From contig NZ_AP024852.1 in assembly GCF_024346715.1 (NCBI RefSeq), positions 2,728,001-2,792,000 of the forward strand: DNA of 64,000 nucleotides, read 5' to 3'. The notes below the pieces were generated by a model. The model was not told the origin of the DNA. It ran no database searches and was given only the letters and a program-made list of their open reading frames with translations. This DNA is from Photobacterium swingsii (GTDB lineage: Bacteria > Pseudomonadota > Gammaproteobacteria > Enterobacterales > Vibrionaceae). Positions 56,193-64,000 of the stretch are shown one piece after another. Every line of letters begins with the position of its first letter. Position 1 is the first letter of the stretch. Made by a program: the position numbers and the translations under genes.

Positions 56193-58127
56193 TTAACTGG
56201 CTAATTCAACAACATTTGTATTGCTATGATTAGCGTGCCATACAAGATCACTGATACCATCTGTTGGATTGAACCCTGTAGGGGCATCCAATAGGCCCTG
56301 GCGAATGCTTTCATGATCAAAATCATGACAAGCGCGATCTAGCACATCGATAATTTTACTCAACTCAACCCAAGTTAAGCTCAATTCTTGTGCTGTCATA
56401 ATTCGCTCGTGATTGGTTTTCGCCACATTATCGCCAATCAAAAGCTCTTCATACAATTTCTCACCAGGGCGCAAGCCAGTAAACTCAATGGCAATATCAC
56501 CATTTGGGTTAGCGTCTGAGCGAACATCTAGCCCTGAAAGCTTAATCAAGTTTTTGGCTAAATCAGTAATGCGTACTGATTCGCCCATATCAAGTACAAA
56601 GACATCACCACCTTTACCCATAGCACCCGCTTGAATAACCAGTTGAGCCGCTTCTGGAATAGTCATAAAGTAACGGGTGATATCCTCATGAGTAACAGTA
56701 ACAGGCCCACCTTGCGAAATTTGTTTTTTAAACAGCGGAATAACAGAACCAGAAGAGCCTAAAACATTACCAAAACGCACCATACAAAAGCGTGTTTGAT
56801 GGTCTTGTTTAGCAAGAGCCTGCAACACAAGTTCGGCCATCCGTTTGGTTGTGCCCATAATATTGGTCGGGCGAACAGCCTTATCGGTCGAGATTAAAAC
56901 AAAAGTATCCACTTTGGCTTTAATCGCTGCTTGGGCTGTATACATGGTACCAAACACATTATTGCGGACACCTTCAACAACATTGTACTCAACTAGCGGA
57001 ACATGTTTGTAAGCCGCAGCATGGTATAAAGTTTCAACTTTAAAAGACTCCATCACTGCCTGTAAGCGGTTCATACGCTGAACAGAACCCAATAAAGGAA
57101 TAATTTCCACATTAAGAGCATGTTCAGTAGCTAGCGCTGTAAGTTCTTTATCAATCGCATACAAACCGTACTCGGATAGCTCAAATAAAATAAGCTTAGT
57201 TGGGCTTTGCATCAAAATTTGACGGCAAAGTTCAGAGCCAATAGAGCCGCCTGCACCTGTCACCATAACCACTTTGCCTGTGGTGTCTGCACGCATTAGC
57301 TCTGGGCGAGGCGCAACTGGGTCTCGGCCTAACAAATCTTCAATAGGCACATCACGCAGTTCATCGATTTTAGCATCACCATTAACAATATCTTCCATAC
57401 TTGGCACTGTAAGTACTTCGACGGTTAGATTGGCTAATGTATCTAAAATTGCTTTACGCTCTGAACGGCTAGCACGCGGTAAAGCTAACAGCACCTTGTC
57501 GCATTTAAGACGATGGATTAAAAACTCAATCTTTTTAGGTGGTAGTACTTTTAAGCCTAGAATATAAGTGCCAAATAAGCTGCTGTCTTGATCAACAAAG
57601 CCTACAGGTAAATAATCTTGGCTTTGGCGAAGGGCAATACAAAGCTGACGGCCTGTAGAACCTGCACCGTAGATAAGTACTCGCTTTTTCTTTTGTGAGC
57701 GTTTTGAGAAAACAATGGTCCTCATTAACAAGCGTGCGCCGCCTGCTAATAAGGCTAAAAATGCACCATATATAATAGGTACAGTACGGGGAATAGTGGT
57801 ATCGCTAAAATAAAAACCAGAAACAGACAGTGCTACCGCAGAAATGAAGGCACCACAACTCACCACTAACAGAGCATGGAAACTTAAATAGCGTAATATA
57901 GCCCGATATAAACCAAGCTTAACAAAAGTTGCTATTGTTACAACAGTTAATAATAAAAATGCTTGCCAAAGATCAGTTGATAAAAAGCTATCAAAATGAC
58001 CATAACGCACACCAAACGCTCCCCAGAATGCGATAAAAACAAATAAAACATCGATTATGATGCTAAATAATCGCTTTTTAGGTCGTGAAATAGACAACAG
58101 ATATTTATCTAACACTTTACTAACCAA
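56193..58127 (-). CDS. pglF: Membrane-anchored UDP-GlcNAc 4,6-dehydratase (PglF/WbpM family)
   Basis: First step towards UDP-bacillosamine. The 644 residues have four N-terminal membrane helices (about 20-130), a CoA-binding-like Rossmann domain (VLIYGAGSTGRQLC near residue 150) and a catalytic SDR domain from about 280 (VMVTGAGGSIGSELC). STDKAVRPTNIMGTTKR shows the usual Tyr replaced by Met. With PglE, PglD and PglC genes next to it, a bacillosamine pathway is most likely. It is the last gene of the right-hand operon. Confidence 0.87.
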   Translation of the reverse strand: MVSKVLDKYLLSISRPKKRLFSIIIDVLFVFIAFWGAFGVRYGHFDSFLSTDLWQAFLLLTVVTIATFVKLGLYRAILRYLSFHALLVVSCGAFISAVALSVSGFYFSDTTIPRTVPIIYGAFLALLAGGARLLMRTIVFSKRSQKKKRVLIYGAGSTGRQLCIALRQSQDYLPVGFVDQDSSLFGTYILGLKVLPPKKIEFLIHRLKCDKVLLALPRASRSERKAILDTLANLTVEVLTVPSMEDIVNGDAKIDELRDVPIEDLLGRDPVAPRPELMRADTTGKVVMVTGAGGSIGSELCRQILMQSPTKLILFELSEYGLYAIDKELTALATEHALNVEIIPLLGSVQRMNRLQAVMESFKVETLYHAAAYKHVPLVEYNVVEGVRNNVFGTMYTAQAAIKAKVDTFVLISTDKAVRPTNIMGTTKRMAELVLQALAKQDHQTRFCMVRFGNVLGSSGSVIPLFKKQISQGGPVTVTHEDITRYFMTIPEAAQLVIQAGAMGKGGDVFVLDMGESVRITDLAKNLIKLSGLDVRSDANPNGDIAIEFTGLRPGEKLYEELLIGDNVAKTNHERIMTAQELSLTWVELSKIIDVLDRACHDFDHESIRQGLLDAPTGFNPTDGISDLVWHANHSNTNVVELAS

Positions 58128-58172
58128 CTTTATTTTGTAGAAAAGCAGGCTTTATCACCTGCCTATTAGTTA

Positions 58173-59348
58173 TTATTTTGTTGCTACTAACAGAACTTCA
58201 CGTAATACACTACAAGTTATGTTAATTTCATCTTGCGTTAACGTCGGGTGAACTAGCAGCATTACGCTTGTTTCCCCTAACATGACTGCATTTTGCAAAG
58301 GTTCCGCAGGTCGCCAAGGCGTATTATCAAAAGCTTTCTCATTATACACTTCAGAACAACTGCCTTGGAAACAAGGAACACCTTTAAAGACAATAGTTTC
58401 AACGATACGATCTCTTGTCCAGCCCTCTGCTAAATATTGCGATTCAACAAACAAATAATGCTTGTATTCAGCATGCTCGCTATATTCTGGAACGTCAACT
58501 CGACGAACAATAGACAGGTCAGCCACGGCATCATCGATTTGCTTGCCGTTAGATTGACGTTGTGATGTCCAAGCTTGCATACGAGTAAGCTGGATTCGCC
58601 CGATAACCGCTTGCATTTCTGTCATGCGCCAGTTAGTGCCAAAACTATCGTGTAACCAACGAAAACCTGGCGGATGCTGACGATTATAGATAGCGTCATA
58701 GTTCTTGCCATGATCTTTGTAAGACCACATAAATGACCACAAATCTTTATCATTGGTGGTTACCATGCCACCTTCGCCACCAGTGGTCATGATCTTATCT
58801 TGGCAGAAAGACCACGCGCCAATATGACCAATAGTACCTACACTACGGCCTTTATATTTCGCACCATGGGCTTGAGCACAATCTTCAATTACTTTAAAAC
58901 CATACTTTTCAGACAATGCCATTATCGCATCCATCTCTGCAGGCATACCTGCAAGGTGAACAACAATCACGGCTTTTGTATTAGGCGTTAATACACCTTC
59001 TATCGTTTCTGCAGTAATATTCTGGCTATTTAAATCCACATCCGCAAAAATTGGATTAGCACCAGCGGTTACAATTGATGACGCAGAAGCCAAAAACGTA
59101 CGAGGCGTGGTAATCACATCATCGCCAGCACCAACACCTAATGCTTTTAATGCCACATCTAGTGCGAGCGTGCCATTACCCAGTGCAATCGCATATTCAC
59201 AGCCAGCCCAATTAGCAAATTCTTTTTCAAATTCACGGCATTCTTGACCGGTCCAGTAATTGACTTTGTTTGATAGCAGCACATCACGTACCGCATTGCC
59301 TTCTTCTTCAGTAAAGGAAGGCCATGGAGAAAATGGTGTATTAAGCAC
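58173..59348 (-). CDS. pglE: DegT-family sugar aminotransferase (PglE-like)
   Basis: PLP enzyme expected to aminate C4 of the UDP-4-keto sugar from PglF. The 391 residues have an ALGNGTLALDVALKALGVG segment near residue 56, VIEDCAQAHGAKY, and the PLP Lys in WSFCQDKIMTTGGEGGM. The start codon is GTG (LNTPFSPWPSF) with AGGTG upstream. It lies 45 bases before pglF. Confidence 0.85.
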   Translation of the reverse strand: MLNTPFSPWPSFTEEEGNAVRDVLLSNKVNYWTGQECREFEKEFANWAGCEYAIALGNGTLALDVALKALGVGAGDDVITTPRTFLASASSIVTAGANPIFADVDLNSQNITAETIEGVLTPNTKAVIVVHLAGMPAEMDAIMALSEKYGFKVIEDCAQAHGAKYKGRSVGTIGHIGAWSFCQDKIMTTGGEGGMVTTNDKDLWSFMWSYKDHGKNYDAIYNRQHPPGFRWLHDSFGTNWRMTEMQAVIGRIQLTRMQAWTSQRQSNGKQIDDAVADLSIVRRVDVPEYSEHAEYKHYLFVESQYLAEGWTRDRIVETIVFKGVPCFQGSCSEVYNEKAFDNTPWRPAEPLQNAVMLGETSVMLLVHPTLTQDEINITCSVLREVLLVATK

Positions 59349-59373
59349 GATGTCACCTAATCAGTTTTAATTT

Positions 59374-60000
59374 TTATGATTTGATAAGCTCATAAGCTGG
59401 AGAGCCCACGACTGTTTTAAAATTTGGAACATTATTGATAACGGTTGAGCCAGCACCAACGACGGCATCACATCCAATAACAATAAGTTGTTTAACTTGG
59501 CTTCCGATTCCTATCCAAGTGTTTTTGCCAACTTCAACGCCACCAGCTAAGTTAACGCCAGGGCTAATGTGGACACCTTCAGCAAGCTTACAATCATGAT
59601 CAACAGTAGAGCCAGTATTAACAATGCAGCTAGCACCAATATGACTAAAAGGGTTCACAACTGCATTCGGCATAACAACCGAACCGATGCCAATATTAGC
59701 ATACTTACTTATCACCGCACTTGGGTGGGCAAGCACATCAAAGTTCGCTCCCGCAGAACTCAATTCACGCTGTTTGGAACAGCGAATCGCATTGTGACCA
59801 ATCGCGACCACAGTAAGGTCATACTCTTTCACGGTAGAGAGCAGCGTGCTTGTATCACCAGACACCGACCAATGTTCGACGGATTTTAAGCTTGGCCAGC
59901 GGTCATCAAAAAAAACGATATTTTGAAAACCATTGAGTTCAGCTATTTCAGCCACAACTTTGCCATGTCCACTGGCACCTAAAATGGCGCAACTTTTCAT
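59374..60000 (-). CDS. pglD: Sugar N-acetyltransferase (PglD-like)
   Basis: Acetyl-CoA-dependent enzyme expected to finish UDP-di-N-acetylbacillosamine. The 208 residues have an N-terminal Rossmann-like part (CAILGASGHGKVVAEIAE) and a hexapeptide beta-helix with the catalytic-type His in VDHDC. It overlaps the pglC stop by four bases. A second NeuD/LegH-type enzyme of the same fold is encoded at 35,961-36,611. Confidence 0.86.
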   Translation of the reverse strand: MKSCAILGASGHGKVVAEIAELNGFQNIVFFDDRWPSLKSVEHWSVSGDTSTLLSTVKEYDLTVVAIGHNAIRCSKQRELSSAGANFDVLAHPSAVISKYANIGIGSVVMPNAVVNPFSHIGASCIVNTGSTVDHDCKLAEGVHISPGVNLAGGVEVGKNTWIGIGSQVKQLIVIGCDAVVGAGSTVINNVPNFKTVVGSPAYELIKS

Positions 60001-60611
60001 GATTGGTTATTGCCTTGATGCTGTGAACCCGTAAAAGGTTCGATGGTAACGTGCCCATCTGCTGATATACCCTCTTTAACAAAGACTTTTTTTACCGTTA
60101 GGAACAGAATTTTAATATCTAGCCAAAGATTTCTGTTGTCTACATACCAAACGTCTAATTCGAACTTTTCTTCCCAGCTGATCGCATTGCGCCCATTAAT
60201 TTGCGCCCACCCCGTAATTCCAGGGCGAGCGTCATGGCGGCGAGCTTGCTCTTTATTATAAAGGGGGAGATATTGTACCAATAAAGGACGAGGGCCCACT
60301 AAACTCATGTCACCCTTAAAAACGTTCCAAAGCCCAGGTAACTCATCTAGGCTACTTGAGCGTAATTTATCACCAAACGGCGTCATACGCTCAGAGTCAG
60401 GTAGCGAGTTGCCCTGCTGATCCACCGCATCTTTCATGCTGCGAAACTTCACCATCTCAAATGGCTTTCCGTTCAACCCGGGGCGAGTTTGACGAAATAA
60501 AACGGGAGAGCCAAGGTTTTTTCGAATCTTCCAAGCCACTAAGGCAATAACAGGAGCTAACAAGATAAGTGCAATAAGAGACACGAGAAAATCAAACAGT
60601 CTTTTCATCAT
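59997..60611 (-). CDS. pglC: Undecaprenyl-phosphate phosphosugar transferase (PglC-like)
   Basis: Small monotopic initiating transferase (204 residues) with one re-entrant N-terminal helix (LFDFLVSLIALILLAPVIALVAW). The conserved core includes RPGLNGKPFEMVKFRSM, DELPGLWNVFKGDMSLVGPRP, and RPGITGWAQINGRNA. It moves phospho-di-N-acetylbacillosamine (predicted) onto undecaprenyl phosphate. Its start lies inside the end of the GT4 gene (20-base overlap). Confidence 0.9.
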   Translation of the reverse strand: MMKRLFDFLVSLIALILLAPVIALVAWKIRKNLGSPVLFRQTRPGLNGKPFEMVKFRSMKDAVDQQGNSLPDSERMTPFGDKLRSSSLDELPGLWNVFKGDMSLVGPRPLLVQYLPLYNKEQARRHDARPGITGWAQINGRNAISWEEKFELDVWYVDNRNLWLDIKILFLTVKKVFVKEGISADGHVTIEPFTGSQHQGNNQS

Positions 60612-61851
60612 TTACCTCTGAAGAAGTTACCTCGGGTGAATTAACACCAGTCACCCAAGCCACCCATTTATCCGCCAATAGAGAGCGGTCAAACTTACTT
60701 TCAGCAAGCTGACGGGCATTCGTTCCCATTTTAGCTAAGGCTTCCCTTTGGTCAGCCGCATTTTCTAACGCGTCAGCAAACGCTTTCGGGTCCTCCGGCT
60801 GAACAGAAAATCCACATTGTGTTTGCTCAATCATTCCCGCTAACCAACCTGGGTAATTATTGATAACAGGTAACCCCGCGGATATATAGTCGAAAAATTT
60901 ATTGGGCGACGTACCGTAATAAAAGGCTGGAATATTCGCTAATAGCTGCATACCTACGTCTGCACTTGCCATTAAACCAGACAGTTTTTCTTTATTTACC
61001 GGCGGGTGAAATACGACATTATCTAATTCAATTTCTGTCGCTCGTTTCTCTAGTTCAGGCTTTAATTTACCTTGCCCAACTAAAACTAGCTTAATGTCTT
61101 CTCGGCCCCGTTTTCGGAGCTCAACAGCAGTATCTAAAACAGCGTTGAGACCATTTGCCATTCCATGAGTGCCTGTAAAGATCGCCATCAGATCGTTATT
61201 TTTAACTCCCTCAGGGCGCCAAAGCTCGCTTGGTTGGCTAAAGATAGATAAATCACAGCCATTAGGCACCATAGTTATTTTTCTTTCATCAACGCCGCGC
61301 TTTTTAATTCCCTCAACAATACCAGGAGACAAACCAATGCAACGATGCGCGCTACGGTAAGATGCCCACTCTAAGAAAGACATCAGCGCCAGAATGACAG
61401 GGTTTTTGATTACCCCCATCTCTTTGGGTAACTCTGGCCATAAATCTCGCACTTCAAAAACAAATGGCTTGCCACGTAACCAGCGAGCAAATATACCCGG
61501 AATTCCGGCTGTAAGAGGCGTTGTGGTAGCAAAAAGCACGTCATATTTTTCAATAAAGGCAAGGCCAATACTTTTCAATGCAAACTTAACAAACGTCATA
61601 CTGCGCTTTAAAAAACCATCTGAGTTTGAATAAGCCAAATCAAATTCTATGATGCGAATACCATCAACAGTACCTTCGCGTCTACCCGCGGTAAACACAG
61701 AATCTAGGCCGGTTTCGCCACCACCGTAAGTACCACAAACCATAGTGACATTATGCCCGTGATGAATCAGGCGCTTAGCCATTTCATAGGAGCGTATCCC
61801 AGTCGAACCTTTTGGTGTAGAAAAGTGTTGATGAAAATAAAGAATATTCAT
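60592..61851 (-). CDS. Glycosyltransferase family 4
   Basis: A 419-residue GT-B enzyme. It starts MNILYFHQHFSTPKGSTGIRSYEMAKRLIHHGH, has FEVRDLWPELP near residue 140, and the donor region TSPNKFFDYISAGLPVI near residue 320. The pattern resembles WbuB/PglA-like transferases that add the second sugar to the lipid-linked unit. Its start overlaps the stop of the heparinase-like gene by four bases. Confidence 0.87.
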   Translation of the reverse strand: MNILYFHQHFSTPKGSTGIRSYEMAKRLIHHGHNVTMVCGTYGGGETGLDSVFTAGRREGTVDGIRIIEFDLAYSNSDGFLKRSMTFVKFALKSIGLAFIEKYDVLFATTTPLTAGIPGIFARWLRGKPFVFEVRDLWPELPKEMGVIKNPVILALMSFLEWASYRSAHRCIGLSPGIVEGIKKRGVDERKITMVPNGCDLSIFSQPSELWRPEGVKNNDLMAIFTGTHGMANGLNAVLDTAVELRKRGREDIKLVLVGQGKLKPELEKRATEIELDNVVFHPPVNKEKLSGLMASADVGMQLLANIPAFYYGTSPNKFFDYISAGLPVINNYPGWLAGMIEQTQCGFSVQPEDPKAFADALENAADQREALAKMGTNARQLAESKFDRSLLADKWVAWVTGVNSPEVTSSEVNDEKTV

Positions 61852-63665
61852 GAGTGAAATTGGTACTCTGTTGTAATGTTGCCATCTGACGAAATCTCTA
61901 CCTCAAGAACAGGGATAGAAGTTTCTTGGTAGTAATAACGGGACTCTCTGCCTTCTACGATTTCTAAACGATCAATCTTTACGTCGCTATCCATTTTGAT
62001 CTCGTGATTGCCGTTCGTTACTTTGTGACCTTGAACCACCCAATTATCAGGGTTGAGTCGCCAACGAAGGATTGCTTTATTTTTAATACCTTGCACTTGG
62101 TCTGTTACCGTCAAAGACGTTTCCGAGAGAACAATCTTTCTATGATGCTCACATCCCAAATAATCTCTGTAACCCGCTTGGCCAGTTAACAGCTGTTCAT
62201 CGAAGTTGACGTTCTTTGCTTTTAACCAACTACCTAACAAAAAGCGGCTAATTCTTGGCATTTGCTCATGCTCGTCAAATTGAATGGTGTTATGACTTTG
62301 CGTTCCTCCATAGTAATCAATATAGTCTTGACCTGCGTTATAACTGAACGTGCCACCATCGCGTAATAGGTTGACTCCATCGCGCCATAGATCCACATGA
62401 AGTGCATCGTTTTGGGCTGGCCTAAATCGGAACTTGGGATAGTTAAAGAAAGCAAATGCTCCTGATTTATTTCTTAGGCCAATATAGCCACCTTGATCAA
62501 AGTGAAACGATGTTTGAGTTTGTAAGTTTTTTTGGGGGGGTCGCAACTGCAATAATGAAAGCACCTCATCATACTTCCCATCCTCCTGCCATGCAGAAGC
62601 TTGAAGAAACACTACAGAGGCAAGCTGGACGGATGGACGAAAATCTCGATAGTCGGTGTCTGTTAATTGTAACAAATGAGCGCCGTCATTATGACCTAAG
62701 TTAGGCGCATCACCAGTTGATGGTTCGACTAGCTGATAAAGCCACTGAGTAGCCAAACTTATTCTTTTTGTCAGTTCTGTAGTAAATGGGGTCAGCTCTA
62801 ATTCTCGGCGCCAAAGCTCTGCCATTGAGTAGGTATCTAACATCACCCTGTGGTAGTTAGCTGAATACTGGCTGAAGGTGCCATCTTTGGCAATCAGGCG
62901 CTTGGCTCGGTTTTCTAACCATTTTCGCCCTAGCTTTTGCCAACGTTCACCACTTTCATCACCATTAATAACCAACCAGCTACCACCAATGAACAAAGCT
63001 GCCGCCTCAGACGTACCATGGTTATTATCTTGTGCAACAGCGTAGGAGATCGTCGGAGCTATTCGTTGAAGATGAGCCTTCACCAACGCCAAAAGTGTAG
63101 GTTCAGGCTGATGTACTTGATTCAGCAGTTTAGCAGTGAACGCTAAATGCATAACCCGTATCGAGGCTTCTTGTCCACATTTCCAATTCGGGCCAAGATA
63201 AGGCTCATTCTGGTCCATCCAACTTTTTGCGGTAGCATTTAGCTCCTCTAAAGCTGCATCTCTCCCTGCAAGATAATCTTTTGCTAATCCCAAAGCCCAA
63301 TTGAACCTTGATACTTCCCAAATACCTTTTATATCACCAATATTTGAATCAAAGTCAGACAAACTGAACCAAGGCCTTCTCATCCCAGAAAATCTGCAGC
63401 CTGTTAATATATTCCTATCCCACTTCAACTGAGTAACGCACTGCTTAGGCATCCATCCAAAAGGGACTAGTTCATAATGTTGGTGGGATTTACATTCGGT
63501 CAAATGCCTTATCGGGCGAAACAAAACTCCACTTACTGGATCTTGACCAAGAGCTTCCACTCGCTTAAGTCCTATGAATAAAGCGAACCTATAAACTAGA
63601 AGCCTCATTACATTAACAACGCCCAATCTATATGTGGTCACAACTAGGTATACTAACCTACTCAT
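61848..63665 (-). CDS. Heparinase II/III-family protein
   Basis: A 605-residue protein. The N-terminal (alpha/alpha)-toroid-like alginate-lyase region spans about 80-340 (SRFNWALGLAKDYL, QDNNHGTSEAAALF) and the C-terminal heparinase II/III beta-sandwich runs from about 370 (YYGGTQSHNTIQFDEHEQ). No clear signal peptide is seen. Such proteins occur in many polysaccharide operons, and could cleave or modify the polymer. I start it at MSRLVYLVVTTYR with a strong AGGGGGG ribosome-binding site; a longer frame starts 12 codons earlier. Confidence 0.8.
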   Translation of the reverse strand: MSRLVYLVVTTYRLGVVNVMRLLVYRFALFIGLKRVEALGQDPVSGVLFRPIRHLTECKSHQHYELVPFGWMPKQCVTQLKWDRNILTGCRFSGMRRPWFSLSDFDSNIGDIKGIWEVSRFNWALGLAKDYLAGRDAALEELNATAKSWMDQNEPYLGPNWKCGQEASIRVMHLAFTAKLLNQVHQPEPTLLALVKAHLQRIAPTISYAVAQDNNHGTSEAAALFIGGSWLVINGDESGERWQKLGRKWLENRAKRLIAKDGTFSQYSANYHRVMLDTYSMAELWRRELELTPFTTELTKRISLATQWLYQLVEPSTGDAPNLGHNDGAHLLQLTDTDYRDFRPSVQLASVVFLQASAWQEDGKYDEVLSLLQLRPPQKNLQTQTSFHFDQGGYIGLRNKSGAFAFFNYPKFRFRPAQNDALHVDLWRDGVNLLRDGGTFSYNAGQDYIDYYGGTQSHNTIQFDEHEQMPRISRFLLGSWLKAKNVNFDEQLLTGQAGYRDYLGCEHHRKIVLSETSLTVTDQVQGIKNKAILRWRLNPDNWVVQGHKVTNGNHEIKMDSDVKIDRLEIVEGRESRYYYQETSIPVLEVEISSDGNITTEYQFHS

Positions 63666-64000
63666 TATCCCCCCTAAGAATAAAACCCAATACAACTGCA
63701 TTTATTGATGTTGCAAAAATGGCGTAAGAAAAGAAAGATTCAAGCAGAACAAATAGTGCTGTAATAAAACAAATCAAGTCAAGCCTATTATTTTTAGCAT
63801 TTCCAGCACCTTTACAAATAACTGAAAATAAGAAAAAATAAACAAATACTGTAAATACAACCCCGTACTTAGAAAAAAGACCGAGTGGGGAAAAATGTGA
63901 ATTTGACGCTGTTTTTATTTCTCCACTATTGAGAACTATCTCATATGTGAAGCCGTTGCCATTACCAAAAATAAAACTCAAACCATCCAGATGAGGAATG
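63658..64000 (-). CDS. Polysaccharide polymerase or O-antigen-ligase-like membrane protein, C-terminal part
   Basis: The frame is open to the right edge, so only the last about 114 residues are present. It has a periplasmic-type stretch (ASNSHFSPLGLFSKYGVVF) and two to three membrane helices. The SHFSPLGLFSKYG segment resembles the conserved loop end of Wzy/WaaL-type proteins. Its stop overlaps the heparinase start by eight bases. The 5' part is outside the window. Confidence 0.6.
   Translation of the reverse strand, partial: IPHLDGLSFIFGNGNGFTYEIVLNSGEIKTASNSHFSPLGLFSKYGVVFTVFVYFFLFSVICKGAGNAKNNRLDLICFITALFVLLESFFSYAIFATSINAVVLGFILRGDNE

Overview
The window is a chromosomal segment of a gammaproteobacterium of the family Vibrionaceae. 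A Photobacterium-like genome fits, but the genus is a guess. The main evidence is the backbone order clpP-clpX-lon, cvpA-purF, dedD, folC, accD and truA, followed by a very long acidic FimV-type protein that has the architecture of the Vibrio polar landmark protein HubP. RfaH, GalU and a tRNA-Arg(UCU) also occur. I found no rRNA, CRISPR array, insertion sequence or phage gene.

Positions 1-32,250 are ordinary chromosomal backbone. They hold the Clp/Lon proteolysis and trigger-factor block on the minus strand, tRNA-Arg, folD (+), galU and rfaH (-), a POT-family peptide transporter (+), an RssB-like response regulator (-), a LysR regulator and a Yip1 membrane protein (+). The purF-cvpA-dedD-folC-accD-truA-hubP-asd-pdxB-fabB run follows on the minus strand, then mnmC (+). 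Regulatory signals can be read here: a sigma-32 promoter for lon, PurR operators before folD and before cvpA-purF, several sigma-70 promoters, and many hairpin terminators that separate the transcription units.

Positions 32,283-55,890 form a large surface-polysaccharide (O-antigen or capsule) locus read leftwards. It starts from a sigma-70 promoter at 55,858-55,886 and carries a perfect RfaH-recruiting ops element at 55,778-55,789. Transcription order is: dTDP-L-rhamnose genes (rfbBADC); an unusual set of an ornithine-cyclodeaminase-like dehydrogenase, a LicC-like nucleotidyltransferase fused to a PLP enzyme, and a ParB/SerK-fold protein; then Wzx flippase, LicD-like transferase, Wzy-like polymerase and three glycosyltransferases; WecA; a seven-gene CMP-legionaminic-acid (nonulosonate) pathway; a beta-CASP metallo-hydrolase; and a YjbE-like secreted peptide. 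The middle part (about 42.7-52 kb) is clearly more AT-rich than its surroundings, as is usual for exchangeable O-antigen cassettes.

Positions 56,193-64,000 belong to a second leftward operon that enters from beyond the right edge. It has a Wzy/ligase-like membrane protein (cut by the edge), a heparinase II/III-family protein, a GT4 glycosyltransferase, and the PglC-PglD-PglE-PglF set expected to make and load di-N-acetylbacillosamine on undecaprenyl phosphate.

The strongest candidate for an undescribed system is the set at 46,876-51,947: SerK-like kinase, LicC-like/PLP fusion, OCD-like dehydrogenase and LicD-like transferase. I propose that it makes a CDP-activated amino-alcohol phosphate (for example from phosphoserine) and puts it on the polysaccharide. 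That pathway is inference from domain content and neighbourhood only.
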